Positions 27,042 to 35,943 of a DNA stretch of 64,000 bases are shown piece after piece. This stretch comes from Lysinibacillus sp. PLM2 (lineage in GTDB: Bacteria > Bacillota > Bacilli > Bacillales_A > Planococcaceae), in NCBI GenBank assembly GCA_023168345.1, contig AP025689.1, forward strand, positions 618,001 through 682,000. The letters are read 5' to 3'. The notes under the pieces were generated by a model. The model made no database searches. It worked only from the letters and a program-made list of their open reading frames with translations, and had not been told where the DNA came from. The position numbers were made by a program, and so were the translations under genes. Each line of letters begins with the position of its first letter. Positions within the stretch are counted from its first letter, which is position 1.

Positions 27042-27102
27042 TGAATATAGTATGTTTTATTCTATAATAATAGCAGTAATTCTATACTTTGCATACTATT
27101 CA
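27042..27102. promoter_or_regulatory. Inverted repeat between divergent mtnE and mtnU
   Basis: TGAATATAGTATG (27042-27054) and CATACTATTCA (27092-27102) form an inverted repeat around an AT-rich centre that contains possible -10 elements for both genes. No S-box riboswitch fits in this 170-base gap. Confidence 0.4.
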
Positions 27103-27174
27103 GAATATAATTACAATAGGTATGTAGCAAAAATCATATAACGTTTTACTCAAAATGTCTAGGGGGATGAAAAA

Positions 27175-27966
27175 ATGAAAATCGGGTGTATTCAATTAAA
27201 TGTTGGTTTTGGAAAAGTGGAAGAAAATTTTGAACGTGCAGAGCAGTTCATTCGGGAAGCAGCAAATAAGGGAGCAGAGCTGGTAGTGCTGCCGGAAATG
27301 TGGAATACAGGCTACGCGCTTGAGAAATTACCGGAGCTCGCAGATGAAAATGGGGAACGTACAAAAGCCTTTTTACAAAAGCTAGCAAGTGAATTGGCTA
27401 TACATATCGTGGGCGGATCTGTTGCAACAAAGCGTGACGGTAAATTTTATAACACGATGTATATTGTAGATAAAGAGGGCGAGCTCATAAGCGAATACAG
27501 TAAAGTTCATTTATTTAGATTAATGAATGAAGATAAATTTTTAGAATCCGGCGATCAAATGAATCGCTTTACATTAGGGGATATTGAAGCGGGCGGTGTT
27601 ATTTGCTATGACATTCGCTTCCCAGAATGGCTCCGTGCCCACGCTTTAGCTGGAGCAAAAGTATTGTTCGTTTCTGCCCAATGGCCAACAGAACGTATCG
27701 ATCATTGGAAAACATTATTGCAAGCTCGGGCAATCGAAAATCAATGCTATATCGTTGCAGTAAATCGTATCTCGCATAAAGTACAAAATTTCAACGGTCA
27801 ATCTATGGTCATTGAACCCTGGGGAGAAATCGTCTGGACAGGTGCCGAAGACGAAGAACTTGCTATTGTAGATGTGGACTTCTCAAAAGTCGATGAAGTG
27901 CGTGGAAGAATTCCAGTGTATGATGATAGAAGACCTGGGTTGTATGCAGGAGTTGTAGAGGAATAA
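27175..27966 (+). CDS. mtnU: Carbon-nitrogen family hydrolase (omega-amidase MtnU type)
   Basis: 263 residues, nitrilase superfamily with the Glu-Lys-Cys triad: Glu in VVLPEMWNTG, Lys in YSKVHLFR and Cys in GGVICYDIRFPEW (about residue 144). Family role: hydrolysis of alpha-ketoglutaramate formed when glutamine-using transaminases such as MtnE act, pulling the salvage reaction forward. AGGGGGATG lies upstream of the ATG. Divergently transcribed from mtnE. Confidence 0.87.
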   Translation: MKIGCIQLNVGFGKVEENFERAEQFIREAANKGAELVVLPEMWNTGYALEKLPELADENGERTKAFLQKLASELAIHIVGGSVATKRDGKFYNTMYIVDKEGELISEYSKVHLFRLMNEDKFLESGDQMNRFTLGDIEAGGVICYDIRFPEWLRAHALAGAKVLFVSAQWPTERIDHWKTLLQARAIENQCYIVAVNRISHKVQNFNGQSMVIEPWGEIVWTGAEDEELAIVDVDFSKVDEVRGRIPVYDDRRPGLYAGVVEE

Positions 27967-28195
27967 TTAGTTTTAGATTTGCAACCTACAATAGGATTTA
28001 CAAAACATTAACATTTTTTCAATGTATAAATTAAATATTTCTCATAGACTAAATCAAGACTCTCTAAAGCTATGATGAACTGAACCTTATTTGTTAGAAA
28101 GGAATCTAAGAAATAGGGTTTAGTTTGGGGCTTGGAGGGTTTTTGTTTTGAAAAAATGTTATTCTTCAGGCTAGTGAATACATACTCGGAAAAAT

Positions 28196-28227
28196 TAAAT
28201 GAAGACTGACCACAAGTGCCAGTCTTA
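28196..28227 (-). terminator. Terminator of the zinc-ribbon membrane protein gene
   Basis: Minus-strand stem AAGACTGGCAC / GTGGTCAGTCTT followed by CATTTAATTTTT. Confidence 0.6.
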
Positions 28228-28232
28228 AGAAG

Positions 28233-28721
28233 TTAAAAATATGGGATGGTTGAAATAACTAAAGCGAAGATGAAAAGATTAATTATCAGCACTACACCAA
28301 ACGCAATGGCCATCATAATGAGTGTTGCCCGTGCATAATTCCTTTTAATTTCTGATGTGTTTCCTGCCCCAACTGCCCAAATAATTAAAAATACAATATT
28401 CGCAATCGGTATCATCAACAATAGTAAGTTTAATACCCAGTGTTTCACAGAAATAGGGTTATCAAAGGACGATACTTGAGGGTTTGCAAAACCGGCTTGT
28501 TGATATTGGTTATATGGGGGCTGCTGATAATTTTGCTGAAACTGCCCTTGCTGAGTAAACTGATTATTTTGAGGCGGTACTTGTTGGCTTTGTTGATAAT
28601 ATTCTGATTGATTACTTTGATGAACGTAAGTCGATGTCTGTTGATTCGTAACCTGCTCATTAGAAGCACAGTCCGTACATGGATTTACACTCGACTCTTT
28701 TCCACAATTTTCACAATACAC
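28233..28721 (-). CDS. Zinc-ribbon, Gln-rich, membrane protein of unknown function
   Basis: 162 residues in three parts: an N-terminal zinc-ribbon-like CENCGKE...CTDCA (two CxxC pairs, residues 3-18), a Gln/Asn/Tyr-rich low-complexity linker (about 22-88), and two hydrophobic helices (about 95-117 and 134-158). GTG start at 28721 with AAGGAGG 8 bases upstream. Similar architectures occur in Bacillales proteins without known function. The low-complexity linker suggests a flexible tether between the ribbon and the membrane. Confidence 0.78.
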   Translation of the reverse strand: MYCENCGKESSVNPCTDCASNEQVTNQQTSTYVHQSNQSEYYQQSQQVPPQNNQFTQQGQFQQNYQQPPYNQYQQAGFANPQVSSFDNPISVKHWVLNLLLLMIPIANIVFLIIWAVGAGNTSEIKRNYARATLIMMAIAFGVVLIINLFIFALVISTIPYF

Positions 28722-28943
28722 CCGTATTGCCTCCTTTCAACTTAAAGTAATACCACTAACAACTAAAAACCCTATCAGTTTATAGCTATTAACTATATTT
28801 ATTTTATTTTTTACGATGGAGAGTATTCGGAAGGTGTGTGTATTAATGTGGTTAATCTAAAAAGACATTAATTTCATGGTTGTTGTGAGGTTTGATTATC
28901 AAATGATGAGGACAGGTTTTCGATATTAGATTATAGAAAGTTA

Positions 28944-29150
28944 ATGATTGATCTATGGCTTCAGCTAAGAGATTCTCAAAAGGAAAAAATCATTTTATAT
29001 TACTTTCCTGAGTGTGATTTTCTTAATGATGATGTGAAGAAAATACTAGAGTATTTATATGAATTACCAGTTAACCCATTATGTTTCAGTATTGAAATTT
29101 TGGCAAGGCGAGACTTTTATAATGAACTATGGTTTAAAGGATACGCTTAG
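28944..29150 (+). CDS. Possible small hypothetical protein
   Basis: 68 residues, not recognised; acidic and aromatic-rich (IILYYFPECDFLNDDVKKI). Only a weak AGAAAG precedes the ATG. It lies in an accessory-looking stretch with decayed sequence, so it may be a remnant. Confidence 0.35.
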   Translation: MIDLWLQLRDSQKEKIILYYFPECDFLNDDVKKILEYLYELPVNPLCFSIEILARRDFYNELWFKGYA

Positions 29151-29257
29151 AATTATAAAAGAAATGAGTATTAAATTAGGAAACAAATGCGAATCTAATA
29201 ATTAACTCTAAAATCCATTATAATATTATATTTGAGGTTTTAGACCATAATTTTAAA

Positions 29258-29296
29258 GAGTACTTGGGCAACATGTTCCGGTCACACCGGATACTC
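29258..29296 (+). other. Bulged hairpin, possible RNA element
   Basis: GAGTA pairs with TACTC and, inside, TCCGG pairs with CCGGA around a TCACA loop; the left side carries a one-sided bulge of 14 nt. ATTTTC follows. It may be a terminator for the small gene upstream or part of an unseen RNA. Confidence 0.35.
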
Positions 29297-29392
29297 ATTT
29301 TCTGTGTACGTTTTGAAAATTTTTTAGTCAAGATACATTAATGACAAACATTTCCTTTTCAGTTACCATTGTAAGTAGGAAGGAGATATAAA

Positions 29393-29986
29393 ATGAATGT
29401 TATTAGACTCTTATACAATTACAAAGAAATTAAGAAGTACTTTAAAGATGTAAGGAGGGGGAAGTTGGATGTTTATGATTTTCATACAATGGAGTTTTTC
29501 TTGAGAAAAAAAGAATATATATTATCAACAGAAGAATTACATATAATGTTGCAAACAATTAGGGATCACAGTAAACATTCTGAATCGATAGATACATCAT
29601 TCCGAAATTCATTTAGTTTAATGATCGCTATTTTATCTATCTTTATAACTGCTTTTATTTCAATTTATATTGTTTTTGCCGATTATTTAATTAAGAATGG
29701 ACAAGCGGTATTTATTAATTATTTGAATTTCATATTTTACTTATCTACAATTTTTACATTAATTTATATAGCGATAATTTCTTACGATTTTTTTAGTAGA
29801 TTAATAAAAAATCAAAAATTCAAAAAGATAGAAGAAATAATTAAAATTTGCATATTTATTACTGAACAGAAAACAAAAAATAAGTCAAACTCAACGCAGA
29901 AAAAGGAAAGGGTCGTTCAAATCACATTACAAATTCAGAAGCAAAAGAAGAGCTTCAACTTAAGAAAGAATATGCGGGCCAACTGA
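29393..29986 (+). CDS. Hypothetical two-helix membrane protein
   Basis: 197 residues, not recognised. A charged N-terminal domain (residues 1-75), two hydrophobic helices (about 80-105 and 115-142), then a basic cytoplasmic tail. AAGGAGAT lies 6 bases before the ATG, so translation is likely. The last 20 codons may be frameshifted: another frame of the same bases reads a more protein-like segment that runs on into decayed sequence. Confidence 0.6.
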   Translation: MNVIRLLYNYKEIKKYFKDVRRGKLDVYDFHTMEFFLRKKEYILSTEELHIMLQTIRDHSKHSESIDTSFRNSFSLMIAILSIFITAFISIYIVFADYLIKNGQAVFINYLNFIFYLSTIFTLIYIAIISYDFFSRLIKNQKFKKIEEIIKICIFITEQKTKNKSNSTQKKERVVQITLQIQKQKKSFNLRKNMRAN

Positions 29987-30138
29987 AAATATTAAACCAC
30001 TAGGTTATTTAACCGTTGCTCAAGAAAAGAGAATTTGAAGTTATCGCTCAAAAGGTTGTTGCTTTAAAAATTTTTAGTGAGTTGGATATAGACAATTTAG
30101 CAAGGTACTTAGATCTAAATTTCAATATCTGCCGCTAG
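29905..30138 (+). pseudogene. Decayed coding remnant after the two-helix protein
   Basis: Protein-like segments appear in successive frames: NSEAKEELQLKKEYAGQLK (about 29933-29990), then ENIKPLGYLTVAQEK (29985-30029), then, after a shift at an A-rich run, REFEVIAQKVVALKIFSELD and further to a TAG at 30136. Together they look like one gene broken by small indels. The family was not recognised. Bases 30139-30428 show nothing further beyond the next gene's promoter region. Confidence 0.45.
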
Positions 30139-30428
30139 TTAAAGATTTAGAGACCGAAACAATGAATAACATCCGCAGACAGGATTACCCAAATTGCAGC
30201 GGACTAAAAGTGCACTGTTTGACTAATGCCGTACAGCTGCATTCGATTTTGGTTATGTTATCTATCTCCTCGCGTTTGAAGTTATTTATACATTATTTAT
30301 CAAACTAAATAAAATCCATTCCTGGTAATATATTTATTTCCATTTCTGACCATTTAAATCCTCGTTAAATCTGCTACAATATGTAAAGTGTGCACCCCAT
30401 AGTTAAACGTATAAAAGGAGTTTTAAAA

Positions 30429-31304
30429 ATGAATTTCAAACAACTAGGTAAACTTTTCGCGTTAAGTTTTGCCACGGTATCGATTCTCGCGGCGTGTGGT
30501 AATAATGAAACGGCGGCTGATAATGAGCAGCCAGAAAAAACGCAAGAAACACAAGATGTTACAAAAATCAAAGTAGCCTTTGCGCAAGCGGCAAAGCCAA
30601 TTACATATGTAGATGAGAATGGAAATCCTGCGGGATATGATGTCGAAGCGATGATGCTAGTGGATGAAGCGTTAGAGGATTACGAATTTGAATTTGTTCC
30701 GACAACTGACGAAGACCTATTTATCGGTGTTGAGCAGGGGAAATATCAAGTGGGTGTGAAAAATGCTTTCTATACAGAAGAACGGGAAGAAAGTTTCCTA
30801 TTCCCACAAGAGTTTCTTGGTTTAAGTAGTGCTGGGTTGTTATTACCAGCAGACAAATCAAATATTAAAAATTTAAGTGATTTTGCAACTTCTGAAATGA
30901 TATTAGCGCCTATTGCAGCAAGCAGCGCCCAATATACACTCGTTGCTGATTATAATGAAGCAAATCCATTCAATGAAGTGGAACTTGAAGCAGGCGAAGA
31001 GTTCAACCTTGACGTTGTGCAATGGGTCAATGAAGGTCGTGCGGATGGAGCAATCACAATTGAAGCATTATATACAGCACAAGTATTAGATGAAAACGGT
31101 CCGTATTATGAGTTTAAAGATGACCTTGTTTACAATGAGTTTGCCGTAATTAAAACTTGGCCTTTATTCAATAAAGAACAAGAAGAATTCGCTGCTGCCT
31201 ACGACGAAGCGATTAAAGAAATTCGCGAATCAGGTGCTCTAAGCGAACTAATGGAAAAACACTATGGCAAAGATTTATTCCCACTATTAGTGCAAGCAAA
31301 TTAA
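30429..31304 (+). CDS. Orphan amino-acid-type ABC solute-binding lipoprotein (SBP_bac_3)
   Basis: 291 residues. Lipobox SILAAC (Cys about 23), short acidic linker, then a family-3 solute-binding domain (KIKVAFAQAAKPITYVDENG, GYDVEAMMLVDEAL). ATG 30429 has AAAGGAG 9 bases upstream. No permease or ATPase gene is adjacent, so it must share a transporter encoded elsewhere or act as a sensor. Ligand unknown. Confidence 0.85.
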   Translation: MNFKQLGKLFALSFATVSILAACGNNETAADNEQPEKTQETQDVTKIKVAFAQAAKPITYVDENGNPAGYDVEAMMLVDEALEDYEFEFVPTTDEDLFIGVEQGKYQVGVKNAFYTEEREESFLFPQEFLGLSSAGLLLPADKSNIKNLSDFATSEMILAPIAASSAQYTLVADYNEANPFNEVELEAGEEFNLDVVQWVNEGRADGAITIEALYTAQVLDENGPYYEFKDDLVYNEFAVIKTWPLFNKEQEEFAAAYDEAIKEIRESGALSELMEKHYGKDLFPLLVQAN

Positions 31305-31318
31305 TATTATGAATTTTT

Positions 31319-31356
31319 GAGTAGAAGGAGAATCCTCTTTCTGCTCTTTTTTATTT
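31319..31356 (+). terminator. Terminator of the orphan solute-binding protein gene
   Basis: Stem GAGTAGAAGGAG / CTCTTTCTGCTC followed by TTTTTTATTTT. Confidence 0.75.
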
Positions 31357-31400
31357 TGAACAAAAATTGTACTGTTAACATAGAAAATATTTCCTGAATT

Positions 31401-31429
31401 TGAAACCATAGCTACTTTTGAATTGTCTA
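31401..31429 (+). promoter_or_regulatory. ECF-type promoter of the sigma operon
   Basis: TGAAAC (31401-31406), 17-bp spacer, TGTCTA (31424-31429). This fits the TGAAAC...CGTC-like consensus of ECF sigma factors, suggesting autoregulation by the sigma factor just downstream. Confidence 0.6.
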
Positions 31430-31457
31430 ACAGTCAGCAAGGGAGGAGGGGGCGCGT

Positions 31458-31988
31458 TTGGATAATAGAGAAAAAGAGGGATTGCTTAGGGAAGCAATGG
31501 ATACATACGGTCATTATTTAAAACGTGTTGTGTATGCTTTAGTAAAAGATGAGCAAAAAGCAGAAGACATTGTGCAAGAAGTGTTTATTCGCTATTACAT
31601 AAATTTAGAAAGCTTTGAGGGTCGTGCAAGTGTAAAGACATTTTTATATAGCATTGCACTAAATCAGTGTCGCAACTATTTTAAAAGTTGGTCGTATCGA
31701 AAAATTCTGCTTTCGAATATCGTACAGCATACTTTTGTTAGTAAACAAACACCTGAATCCGAAATGCTCAAAAGAGAATCCAGTAAGGAAATAGAAGAAG
31801 CTTTAGGGAAACTGCCCTTTAAATATAAAGAGGTCATTTGGCTTTATTACTATATAGAAATGTCTGTAGTTGAAATTAGCGAGGTATTGAATTGTTCGGT
31901 AAATACTGTTAAAACACGTTTGGCTAGAGGGAGAAGGCAAGCAAAAATTTCGCTGGAGGAGGTGAAGGATCATGATGCCGAATATTAA
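31458..31988 (+). CDS. ECF-type RNA polymerase sigma factor
   Basis: 176 residues with sigma region 2 (about 10-80: DEQKAEDIVQEVFIRYY, SVKTFLYSIALNQCRNYFKS) and region 4 (about 118-165: LPFKYKEVIWLYYYIEMSVVEIS, NTVKTRLARGRRQ). TTG start at 31458 behind GGAGGAGGGG. It overlaps the next gene, a membrane protein that is the probable anti-sigma factor. Likely controls an envelope-stress regulon; closest functional class is SigV/SigX/SigM-like. Confidence 0.9.
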   Translation: MDNREKEGLLREAMDTYGHYLKRVVYALVKDEQKAEDIVQEVFIRYYINLESFEGRASVKTFLYSIALNQCRNYFKSWSYRKILLSNIVQHTFVSKQTPESEMLKRESSKEIEEALGKLPFKYKEVIWLYYYIEMSVVEISEVLNCSVNTVKTRLARGRRQAKISLEEVKDHDAEY

Positions 31989-33105
31989 AGATAAATTAGA
32001 TGTAATGATACCAGAACATGTCATCTTTAGTGAACATGAAAAAGAACGGATTATAAAATCTGCAAAGGAAAGAGCAAATAGTAAAAGGATTCTCTCCAAA
32101 CGATTTATTATGCCATCTTTTGTTACTGTAGTACTGCTTTTGGTTATCGGATTTTTTATAACACCTTTTATCCAACAGGCATTTTTCACTTCTCATCTCG
32201 AACCTGAAAAAGTTTTAATTCCAGGGGTTGAAATTGCCTATCTTAATAATGCGATTTATATTGACTCAACAAATGAATTTATCTACACGGATCATCAAGG
32301 AATCTATTCCTTTAACAAACAAACGGAATTAAGACAAACCCTTGTGCAGCCAAAGGAAAATGCAGAAATATTTGATATTGCAGTGAATGAAAAGTGGTTG
32401 GCTTGGTATGATGGTACATCTCATTCTTTAAATATTTTGAATCGAATAAGCAATGGAAAAACAGCTACTACTTTACCCTATGTTGGTGATTTATCAGTGA
32501 CTAATGATACGCTCATCTTTTTGTTCTCTGAGAATCAAGGGATTACATCTTACGAAAAAATTAATCTAAATACAATGGAAGAAACGACACTTCATGTTTT
32601 ATCAGGTAGTGAAGGAGCTGGGAGTAGAGCTTCTGTAGACAATGACAAAATAGTGATTCCAGAAGCTTTCCAAAACCAATATGGTGAATACTATGTCACA
32701 TATTTTGTTTATGATATTTACTCCAATGAACGATTAGCCAAGATTTCCGTTCCTTACGAGCAAACGATAAACGTAACTCTTACAAATAACCGAATCTATG
32801 CACAGCTAGTTAATTTTGATGAACCCTCTGTTTTAGGTTATGTGGATTTAAGTGATAAGCAGCTGTATCAATTAGATGTTCCTTCGTTTTGGGATTATGC
32901 CATTTATGAAAATTATGTAGCTTTGAGTTTGCCAAACGATGAATCGAATTCAGTAAAATTGTTTGAGATAATAGGCGATGAAGTGATGCCTTTACCAACA
33001 TTTGATGGTATTCAAGGACAGTTGGTTGTGCCAAGGTTTACGGAGGAAGGGACCCTCGTTGTAAACCGAAAAGGCTTCACAGTATATTTAGTTGAAACAA
33101 AATAA
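31972..33105 (+). CDS. Probable membrane-anchored anti-sigma factor
   Basis: 377 residues. A short cytoplasmic N-terminus (about 40 residues, charged, no zinc-anti-sigma HxxxCxxC motif), one membrane helix (about 44-66), and an extracellular domain of about 310 residues rich in beta-strand-like repeats, resembling a beta-propeller. The start overlaps the sigma gene by 17 bases, implying coupled synthesis. The assignment rests on position and topology; no sequence family was recognised. Confidence 0.72.
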   Translation: MMPNIKDKLDVMIPEHVIFSEHEKERIIKSAKERANSKRILSKRFIMPSFVTVVLLLVIGFFITPFIQQAFFTSHLEPEKVLIPGVEIAYLNNAIYIDSTNEFIYTDHQGIYSFNKQTELRQTLVQPKENAEIFDIAVNEKWLAWYDGTSHSLNILNRISNGKTATTLPYVGDLSVTNDTLIFLFSENQGITSYEKINLNTMEETTLHVLSGSEGAGSRASVDNDKIVIPEAFQNQYGEYYVTYFVYDIYSNERLAKISVPYEQTINVTLTNNRIYAQLVNFDEPSVLGYVDLSDKQLYQLDVPSFWDYAIYENYVALSLPNDESNSVKLFEIIGDEVMPLPTFDGIQGQLVVPRFTEEGTLVVNRKGFTVYLVETK

Positions 33106-33189
33106 AAATGGTTTGGGAATGCCATTTGATTTTCCTTACTCATTTTTGGCTTTATAATGGATATATTAGGTATTTGAGGAGGAGAGTGT

Positions 33190-33732
33190 ATGGCAAAAGA
33201 AGCTTTGATTATCGTTGATATGAGTAATGATTTTGTAGCGGATGATGGGAGTTTAACAGCGGGAAAACCTGCTCAAGAGATTGTCCCGTATATTATTGAA
33301 ACAGCAAATGAATTTCTGAGCCGTGATCAAGTGGTTGTAGTCGCAATGGATGCCCATCAAGAAAATGACCCACACTTTGAACTTTGGCCAGCTCATAATG
33401 TGGTAGGTACTTTCGGCCAACAGCTTTATGGTGACCTTATGACTTGGTATCAAGAACATGAAGCGAATCCAAACGTTATGTTGCAGCCGAAGACGAATTA
33501 CAATGCGTTCTTTAATACGAACTTAGCCGAAAAACTGCGAACACTTGATGTTGAAAAAGTTCATGTTGTCGGTGTTTGCACGGATATTTGCGACTTTTTA
33601 ACCGTTGCTGGTGCAGATGCAGAAGGATTTAAAACCGCTATCCACAAAAGAGGAGCAGCAACCTTCACAGATCTTGGGGAAACATTTATTAATCATATGA
33701 AAACATGCTTTTTTACTGAGATAGTCGAGTAG
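33190..33732 (+). CDS. Isochorismatase-family cysteine hydrolase, nicotinamidase-like
   Basis: 180 residues. Asp in ALIIVDMSNDFV, Lys in QPKTNYNAF and Cys in VVGVCTDICDF form the expected catalytic triad, and DAHQENDPHF fits the metal-site region of PncA. It is similar in length and sequence to B. subtilis YueJ (PncA), which hydrolyses nicotinamide to nicotinate. GAGGAGAG precedes the ATG. Single gene with a terminator. Another isochorismatase-like amidase activity cannot be excluded. Confidence 0.83.
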   Translation: MAKEALIIVDMSNDFVADDGSLTAGKPAQEIVPYIIETANEFLSRDQVVVVAMDAHQENDPHFELWPAHNVVGTFGQQLYGDLMTWYQEHEANPNVMLQPKTNYNAFFNTNLAEKLRTLDVEKVHVVGVCTDICDFLTVAGADAEGFKTAIHKRGAATFTDLGETFINHMKTCFFTEIVE

Positions 33733-33738
33733 TTATTT

Positions 33739-33780
33739 TAGAGTTGAGACTATAAATATTATGGCTCAACTCTTTATTTC
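33739..33780 (+). terminator. Terminator of the nicotinamidase-like gene
   Basis: Stem AGAGTTGAGAC / GGCTCAACTCT followed by TTATTTCTT. Confidence 0.75.
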
Positions 33781-33935
33781 TTAGTGAATTGAATTCGACA
33801 TGTGCATGGTATTTTGGTGATTAAAATATACCAGTCGTGAAATATATTAAGTTTCTTTAATAGTAAGTTTGCGGATTTTCTTTTCATGCTGTAGATTTTT
33901 GCTTGATAAGTAGTCAACAGGTTCTTGTGTCTCAG

Positions 33936-34124
33936 TTATTCTACACGTAGACCATCCATTTTTTTCTCAAGACGGTCAAATCGCTCATTCATCGTATTTT
34001 CAAGTTGGTCAACGCGATTTTCTAATTTCTCCATTCGATTTTCTAAAGAATCGAATCGTCCATTCATCTCTGTTGAAAAAATTTTCAGCGCATTTAATAC
34101 CTCTTTTATTTCATGCTTTTCCAT
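33936..34124 (-). CDS. Small coiled-coil protein, possibly SOS-regulated
   Basis: 62 residues, almost entirely one coiled coil with repeated heptads (RFDSLENRMEKLENRVDQLE) and no membrane segment. It has no recognised function. Only a weak ribosome site (AGAAGTGAT) precedes the ATG. Sixty-seven bases upstream lies a perfect LexA-box core (34191-34202) directly followed on the minus strand by TATAAT, so the gene may be induced by DNA damage. Confidence 0.62.
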   Translation of the reverse strand: MEKHEIKEVLNALKIFSTEMNGRFDSLENRMEKLENRVDQLENTMNERFDRLEKKMDGLRVE

Positions 34125-34190
34125 TCAATGATCACTTCTACGTCAAAAATTATTAATTATATTTTTGTTGTTTTTAAGGAATAATTATAG

Positions 34191-34202
34191 GAACATTTGT
34201 TC
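34191..34202 (-). promoter_or_regulatory. LexA (DinR) box upstream of the coiled-coil gene
   Basis: GAAC-ATTT-GTTC on the plus strand matches the Gram-positive LexA core GAACN4GTTC exactly. On the minus strand it is followed at once by CTATAAT, a good -10. Confidence 0.7.
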
Positions 34203-34406
34203 TTATTATAAAACGAATTGAAAAATATGTAAAGTATGATTTTCCTTGATGTAACTCATCAAAGTGGAACCTTTCTTAAGTAGTTCTTTTATAAATCGTA
34301 TCACCATCAACTCTGTTAGTGAAATGTACTGAATTTCATTTTTGTTCTCCAAACCCCAAATAATACCACTTGCCGTCTCAATCGTCTCATTTTAAAATGA
34401 ATATCA

Positions 34407-34418
34407 GAACATTCGTTC
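34407..34418 (+). promoter_or_regulatory. LexA (DinR) box upstream of the UvrX-type polymerase
   Basis: GAAC-ATTC-GTTC (in context AGAACATTCGTTCG) matches the Bacillus LexA consensus. TATACT at 34422-34427 is the probable -10. Confidence 0.85.
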
Positions 34419-34455
34419 GCATATACTAAAATGAAATATTTTGGAGGTGTGTTTG

Positions 34456-35769
34456 ATGCATGCAAGTAGTTTGAATGAATATGATACAGATTTTTGGCAG
34501 GAGGATTCTTTTTCTATATATAAAAATGCACCAGATCGACCAATTATTTGTATCGATATGAGATGTTTTTATGCAAGTTGTATGGCAATGCTTGAAAATC
34601 TTGATCCGATGCAAGTGCCGATAGCTGTTGTCGGAAATTTTCAGCAAAAGGGAAGTGTTGTCCTAGCTGCATCGCCACCGATGAAAAAACGTTTCGGAAT
34701 TAAAACGGGATCACGTCTTTATGAAATACCAAAACATCCTGATATTAAATTATTCGAGCCAAAAATGGAGTTTTTCGTTCAGATGTCAATGGCAATTACA
34801 GATTTAATTAATCAGTATGTGCCGAAAGAGGCTATTCATGTCTATAGTGTAGATGAAAGCTTTATTGATTTATCGGGTACGGAAAAGCTTTGGGGTCCAC
34901 CTGAAGAGACAGCAAAGCGTATTCAGTATAATATTTTTAATCAATTCCAAATTCAAAGTGCGGTTGGGATGGGGCCGAATATGTTGATGGCAAAGCTTGC
35001 ACTTGATATAGATGCAAAGAAAACAGGTTTTGCCAAATGGACGTACGAGGATGTTCCGAAAAAGCTATGGCCAGTTGCACCACTTTCTGAAATGTGGGGA
35101 ATTGGTAGACGGACAGAACGCTCCTTAAATAATATGGGCATTTTTAAAGTAGGAGATTTAGCGAATGCAGATTTGAAAATGCTAGAGGATCGTTTCGGTA
35201 TTATGGGAAATCAACTATATTACCATGCATGGGGTATTGATTTATCACCAATTGGAGCACCGATTATACAAGGCCAAATTAGCTTTGGAAAAGGGCAAAT
35301 GCTCATGCGTGATTATCGTCATCGTGAAGAAATTTTAACGGTTATTTTAGAAATGTGTGAAGATGTAGCAAGACGTGCAAGGGAAGCATATCAGATTGGC
35401 AGAACAATTACTCTTGGTGTTTCTTATAGTAAAGATACCTTTGGAGGAGGATTCCATCGCGCGCGAACAATCGATGAGCCGACAAATGATACGATGGAAA
35501 TCTACAAAGTGTGTAAGGAACTGCTCGATGAGTTCTACGCAGAAAGACCAGTAAGACATATCGATATTAGTCTTTCGAAATTGGAATCAGAACACTCTAT
35601 GCAACTCAGTTTGTTTGATGAAATGAAATGGAAGAAGCGGAAGCTTGGTGCTACGATGGATTCTTTACGTTCAAAGCATGGAGCGACTGCTGTGTTACGA
35701 GCGGTATCATTTACAGAAGCAGGCACTGCTGTAGCGCGTGCTCAGTTAGTGGGTGGGCATAAGAAATAA
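34456..35769 (+). CDS. uvrX: Y-family DNA polymerase, UvrX/YqjW type
   Basis: 437 residues. Catalytic acids are in ICIDMRCFYASC and YSVDESFIDLSG; the helix-hairpin-helix part reads WGIGRRTERSLNNMGI. A beta-clamp-binding motif (MQLSLF) is near the C-terminus. The sequence is closer to Bacillus UvrX/YqjW than to PolIV (DinB/YqjH). Expected role: error-prone lesion bypass in the SOS response, in line with the LexA box. ATG 34456 has GGAGGTG 6 bases upstream. The YolD-like partner follows. Confidence 0.9.
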   Translation: MHASSLNEYDTDFWQEDSFSIYKNAPDRPIICIDMRCFYASCMAMLENLDPMQVPIAVVGNFQQKGSVVLAASPPMKKRFGIKTGSRLYEIPKHPDIKLFEPKMEFFVQMSMAITDLINQYVPKEAIHVYSVDESFIDLSGTEKLWGPPEETAKRIQYNIFNQFQIQSAVGMGPNMLMAKLALDIDAKKTGFAKWTYEDVPKKLWPVAPLSEMWGIGRRTERSLNNMGIFKVGDLANADLKMLEDRFGIMGNQLYYHAWGIDLSPIGAPIIQGQISFGKGQMLMRDYRHREEILTVILEMCEDVARRAREAYQIGRTITLGVSYSKDTFGGGFHRARTIDEPTNDTMEIYKVCKELLDEFYAERPVRHIDISLSKLESEHSMQLSLFDEMKWKKRKLGATMDSLRSKHGATAVLRAVSFTEAGTAVARAQLVGGHKK

Positions 35770-35847
35770 GGTGTATGTTTGAGCTACTCGCGGGTGCATG
35801 AAGTCGCTTCCTTTCACTGGAGATTCATACGTTTTGAATAAAAATAC

Positions 35848-35910
35848 TCGCGCTTTTTTGGGTATATTTGCACCTCGCAGTCAAGTGCCGCACCCAAAAA
35901 AACCCGCACC
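35848..35910 (+). other. Hairpin in the uvrX-yolD gap
   Basis: TTTTTTGGGT (about 35856-35865) and ACCCAAAAAA (about 35893-35902) can pair around a GC-richer loop. The gap between the two genes (174 bases) holds no gene. The structure could act as an internal attenuator. Confidence 0.45.
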
Positions 35911-35943
35911 TCCCGCATCCCTAATAAAAAGAGGTGATGAACA

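Noticed and set aside
33925..34131. Plus-strand Ser/Phe-rich frame opposite the coiled-coil gene
   Set aside because: It is the antisense of a heptad-repeat protein and has no ribosome site.
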